Shown: positions 42,380 through 44,577 of the stretch, piece by piece
Position numbering within the stretch: position 1 is the stretch's first letter
Layout: every line of letters begins with the position of its first letter
DNA from: Bacillota bacterium
GTDB taxonomy: Bacteria > Bacillota > Clostridia > Acetivibrionales > DSM-1351
Direction of reading: 5' to 3'
Assembly: GCA_023397905.1 (NCBI GenBank)
Contig: JAEWSZ010000081.1
Location: 1 to 44,577 of the forward strand
DNA: 44,577 nt
Position numbers and translations under genes: made by a program
The notes under the pieces: generated by a model
Told to the model about the DNA's origin: nothing
Seen by the model: only the letters and a program-made list of their open reading frames with translations
Databases searched by the model: none

Positions 42380-42424
42380 AAAAAAGCTGTACCGACCAAA
42401 AGAAAAAATATTTGGTGATACAGC
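42380..42424 (-). terminator. gatCAB-aspS leader terminator (attenuator)
   Basis: On the minus strand GCTGTA and ACCAAA pair with TTTGGT and TACAGC around an A/T loop (42424-42386), then six T residues (42385-42380). It lies about 25-70 bases after the predicted start and over 240 bases before gatC. The next gene upstream is divergent, so there is no gene for it to end. Confidence 0.8.
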
Positions 42425-42437
42425 GCCTTTGCTGTAT
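42418..42437 (-). promoter_or_regulatory. ANTAR-like antiterminator hairpin before gatC
   Basis: On the minus strand the sequence is ATACAGC-AAAGGC-GCTGTAT: a perfect seven-base stem and a six-base loop with A1 and G4. The GCTGTAT arm is the 5' arm of the terminator at 42380-42424, so forming this hairpin blocks termination. Just upstream, ATT-ATTGAG-AAT could be a weak companion hairpin, also with A1 and G4. Confidence 0.7.
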
Positions 42438-42455
42438 TCTCAATAATTTACAATC

Positions 42456-42484
42456 ATTATAATATACGTCTTGCAAAAAATCAA
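42456..42484 (-). promoter_or_regulatory. Promoter of the gatCAB-aspS operon
   Basis: On the minus strand TTGATT (42484-42479) and TATAAT (42461-42456) are 17 bases apart. The start is predicted near 42449, a few bases before the antiterminator hairpin. Confidence 0.7.
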
Positions 42485-42624
42485 TACTTTTTGCCAAAGA
42501 TTTTTGCCGCCAATAACTGCATTTTAACAGGTATATAAATAGATACAAGATTTAATTCTGAAAACGCCGATATTATTTACTTTTGAAATTTGCAGGATTT
42601 AAAACGGAAAATTGCAAAAAAACC

Positions 42625-42653
42625 TTGACTGGGACATGAAATCTTAGTAAAAT
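42625..42653 (+). promoter_or_regulatory. Promoter of glnA
   Basis: TTGACT (42625-42630) and TAAAAT (42648-42653) are separated by 17 bases. The predicted start near 42660 gives a leader of about 215 bases. Confidence 0.75.
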
Positions 42654-42685
42654 GATTCTTATATAAAAAAGAATATCAGGGATAT

Positions 42686-42699
42686 GAACAATGGCGTTC
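42686..42699 (+). promoter_or_regulatory. ANTAR-like antiterminator hairpin before glnA
   Basis: The sequence is GAAC-AATGGC-GTTC: a four-base stem closing a six-base loop with A1 and G4. GTTC is also within the 5' arm of the terminator at 42694-42738, so the two are mutually exclusive. An upstream ATATC-AGG-GATAT hairpin (about 42673-42685) sits where a second ANTAR hairpin is expected but has a three-base loop. Confidence 0.65.
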
Positions 42700-42738
42700 T
42701 CAAAATCTGTTTCTACGGTTTTTGAGCAACGCTTTTTT
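42694..42738 (+). terminator. glnA leader terminator (attenuator)
   Basis: GCGTTCTCAAAA (42694-42705) pairs with TTTTGAG-C-AACGC (42720-42732, one bulged C), with a small inner CTGT/ACGG helix, followed by six T residues (42733-42738). It lies between the glnA promoter and the glnA start, about 137 bases before the ATG. Confidence 0.85.
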
Positions 42739-42874
42739 ATTGAAGAAGAAATCCTGGCTTTTACGGTCAGGAAAGTCACGGAATATGGAAGAGTATACAC
42801 ACAGGTGTTAATTGTGTAGAATATAAATGTGATTACTGAATAATATATAATTTATAAGGAAAGAGGTGGGGAAA

Positions 42875-44200
42875 ATGGCTTCCAAAAATGATGTTTTGAA
42901 ATTTATACAGCAAAATGACGTTAAATTTATAAGATTTCAATTTGCAGATATTTTTGGTGTTATGAAGAATATTGCCATAACGGAGCAACAGCTTGAAAGA
43001 GCCCTCGAAGAAGGAGTTATTTTTGATGCATCCGCAATTGCGGGATTTTCCGAAGTGGAGCAATCAGATATGCTGCTGTTTCCTGATCCGGATACATTTT
43101 CGATTATTCCCTGGAGGCCGCAGCACGGCAAGGTGGCAAGATTTATTTGCGATATTAAGAATTATGACGGTTCGCAGTTTATGGGCGATCCCAGATATAT
43201 TCTGAAAAGGTCGGAGGCTAAGGCCAAAAAGCTTGGATATACATTTAATATAGGTGCGGAATGTGAGTTTTTCCTGTTCCATACGGATACAGAGGGCCGG
43301 CCTACCACAAAGACACACGATGCGGCGGGCTACTTTGACCTCGCTCCCCTGGACCAGGGTGAAAACTGCAGAAGAGAAATATGCATGGCCCTTGAGGACA
43401 TGGGCTTTGAGATAGAGGCCTCGCATCATGAGAATGCCGCAGGGCAGCACGAGGTTGATTTTAAATACAGCGATGTCCTCACAGCCGCAGACAGGATAAT
43501 GACCTTTAAAACGGTTGTGAAAACAGTTGCGCAGCGGAACGGACTTCATGCAACATTTATGCCGAAGCCAATATATAACACATATGGCTCGGGTATGCAC
43601 ATAAACATGTCTCTCTCCCGTGACGGAAAGAATTTATTTAATGCCGGAGAGAAAAGCATGGACATATCCGATACGGCCAAAATGTTCGGAGCGGGAATCC
43701 TCAGGCATGCAAAGGGCATAACGGCAATTGCAAACCCGCTGGTAAATTCCTACAAGAGGTTTGTTCCGGGTTTTGAAGCTCCGGTCCATATTGCCTGGTC
43801 CCATATGAACAGAAGCCTTCTGCTCAGAATACCGGCTCCCAAGGGAGAGGCCACAAGAATCGAATTGAGGAGTCCGGACCCGTCGTGTAATCCGTATCTC
43901 ACTCTGGCACTGCTGCTGGAAGCCGGCCTTGACGGTTTACAGAACAAAATGGAAATTCCTTCGCCTGTGGACATAAATACTTACAATCTTACACCGGAAC
44001 AGGAAAAGGAATTCGGCATCCAGAGACTGCCTTCAAATCTTTCTCTGGCATTGAATGAGATGAAAAATGACTCTTATATAGAAGATGTATTGGGAGAACA
44101 TATTTTTACCAGATATATCTCGGCTAAGGAAGAGGAGTGGGCCGCATACAATAATATCGTTCATGATTGGGAGATAGACAGATATCTTACTGCATATTAA
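42875..44200 (+). CDS. glnA: Glutamine synthetase type I
   Basis: This 441-residue GSI-alpha-type enzyme, slightly shorter than GSI-beta and without an evident adenylylation-site tyrosine loop, makes glutamine from glutamate, ammonium and ATP. It has RFQFADIFGVMKN, GAECEFFLF, SHHENAAGQHEVDF, YGSGMHINMSL and NSYKRFVPGFEAPVHIAWS. ATG 42875 was chosen with AGAGGTGG 6 bases upstream; a GTG at 42866 overlaps that site. The leader carries a terminator/antiterminator pair, and the next gene, 57 bases on, is the probable antiterminator protein. Confidence 0.96.
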   Translation: MASKNDVLKFIQQNDVKFIRFQFADIFGVMKNIAITEQQLERALEEGVIFDASAIAGFSEVEQSDMLLFPDPDTFSIIPWRPQHGKVARFICDIKNYDGSQFMGDPRYILKRSEAKAKKLGYTFNIGAECEFFLFHTDTEGRPTTKTHDAAGYFDLAPLDQGENCRREICMALEDMGFEIEASHHENAAGQHEVDFKYSDVLTAADRIMTFKTVVKTVAQRNGLHATFMPKPIYNTYGSGMHINMSLSRDGKNLFNAGEKSMDISDTAKMFGAGILRHAKGITAIANPLVNSYKRFVPGFEAPVHIAWSHMNRSLLLRIPAPKGEATRIELRSPDPSCNPYLTLALLLEAGLDGLQNKMEIPSPVDINTYNLTPEQEKEFGIQRLPSNLSLALNEMKNDSYIEDVLGEHIFTRYISAKEEEWAAYNNIVHDWEIDRYLTAY

Positions 44201-44257
44201 ACCTCTTATAAATTTGAACTATAATTATTTTTTCCGCTCAGATGGAGGTGATTGCCA

Positions 44258-44577
44258 GTGGGTGCAGGAGGGATTCTTATAGTATGCAGTAAGCCGGAAT
44301 TAATCAAAGAGCTTCGGACCCTCATGCTCCAACAGGGATATGCAACGGCGGAATATGCGCTGTCTGCTAATGAGGCCAGGCGAAAACTTGATTTTTTCGA
44401 GCCCGAGCTTATACTGGTAAATGCTCCATTACAGGACGAATTGGGGATAGACCTCGTTTTGGATATAGCTGACAAAACAGATGCCGGCATAATAGTACTG
44501 GCTAAACATGAGCATCTTGAAGAAATGCAATACAGACTTGAAAAAGTCGGTGCATTGGTGCTTCCAAAGCCTATAAA
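44258..44577 (+). CDS. Pseudo-receiver response regulator, probable ANTAR antiterminator (partial)
   Basis: The first 106 residues of a receiver-like domain are visible before the window ends. The fold pattern is clear (GGILIVCSKPELIKELRTLM, then FEPELILVNAPL, then GIIVLAKHE, ending VLPKPI). The phosphorylation residues are altered: the acidic pair after strand 1 is CS, and the acceptor Asp position reads N in LVNAPL. The Lys of KP is kept. A phosphorylation-independent receiver directly after glnA is typical of the NitR/AmiR/NasT-type ANTAR proteins of clostridia, but the RNA-binding ANTAR domain itself lies beyond the edge and is inferred. GTG 44258 has GGAGG 9 bases upstream. Confidence 0.7.
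   Translation, partial: MGAGGILIVCSKPELIKELRTLMLQQGYATAEYALSANEARRKLDFFEPELILVNAPLQDELGIDLVLDIADKTDAGIIVLAKHEHLEEMQYRLEKVGALVLPKPI

Noticed and set aside
42132..42449. T-box leader before gatC
   Set aside because: No AGGGTGG-type antiterminator bulge, specifier loop or Stem I elements could be found, and the switch present is much shorter.
42573..42800. Minus-strand gene between gatC and glnA
   Set aside because: It overlaps the glnA promoter and attenuator and shows no ribosome site or family features.

Overview
The window reads as chromosome of an anaerobic, low-to-mid GC Clostridia (Firmicutes), of the Ruminiclostridium/Acetivibrio type. The reasons are an NADH-linked trimeric [FeFe]-hydrogenase operon, type I and type III glutamine synthetases together, an archaeal-type AspRS with GatCAB, AGGAGG-type ribosome sites, and sigma-A promoters with many intrinsic terminators. 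The genus is inference. No rRNA, tRNA, CRISPR array or intact transposase is visible.

Layout. 0-4 kb: the 3' end of an acyl-CoA synthetase, an inositol-monophosphatase-family enzyme, a membrane-anchored MutS-like ATPase and a small Cys-rich protein. 4.1-7.9 kb: hydC-hydB-hydA behind a strong promoter. 7.9-8.4 kb: degenerate repeats. 8.4-9.5 kb: two tandem small membrane proteins, the second probably starting at ATT. 9.6-15.0 kb: an ABC exporter (ATPase plus two permeases) and a MalT/LuxR-type regulator. 15.3-22.9 kb: a pair of paralogous beta-propeller proteins, signal peptidase I, acyl-ACP thioesterase, a GerMN-like protein, a YdcF-like protein and a YwaF-like membrane protein. 22.9-26.3 kb (minus): an EAL-CBS-GGDEF protein and a FAD/Rieske oxidoreductase. 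26.7 kb: a Gre-family transcription factor. 27.8-33.1 kb: glutamate dehydrogenase, an aldose-epimerase-like protein, an ECF sigma/anti-sigma pair, and a relic of asnB. 33.2-44.6 kb: asnB, glnN, aspS, gatB, gatA and gatC (minus), then divergent glnA and a pseudo-receiver protein cut by the window edge.

The right third is a nitrogen hub. GDH and the two glutamine synthetases fix ammonium, AsnB makes asparagine, and non-discriminating AspRS with GatCAB makes Asn-tRNA(Asn) using glutamine as amide donor.

The main discovery candidate is a shared RNA switch in this hub. The leaders of glnA, gatC and glnN each contain a hairpin with a six-base loop AA(A/T)GGC closed by C-G. One arm of the hairpin is also one arm of an intrinsic terminator followed by a T-run. 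A in loop position 1 and G in position 4 is the signature recalled for ANTAR-protein antitermination sites, and the gene after glnA encodes an ANTAR-type (NitR/AmiR/NasT-like) pseudo-receiver. Weaker versions lie before gdhA, asnB and the FAD/Rieske gene. This suggests one RNA-binding antiterminator coordinating ammonium assimilation with tRNA-dependent amidation.

A second leader finding is a promoter, UUCG hairpin and T-run immediately before the Gre-factor gene, resembling the E. coli greA leader (GraL).
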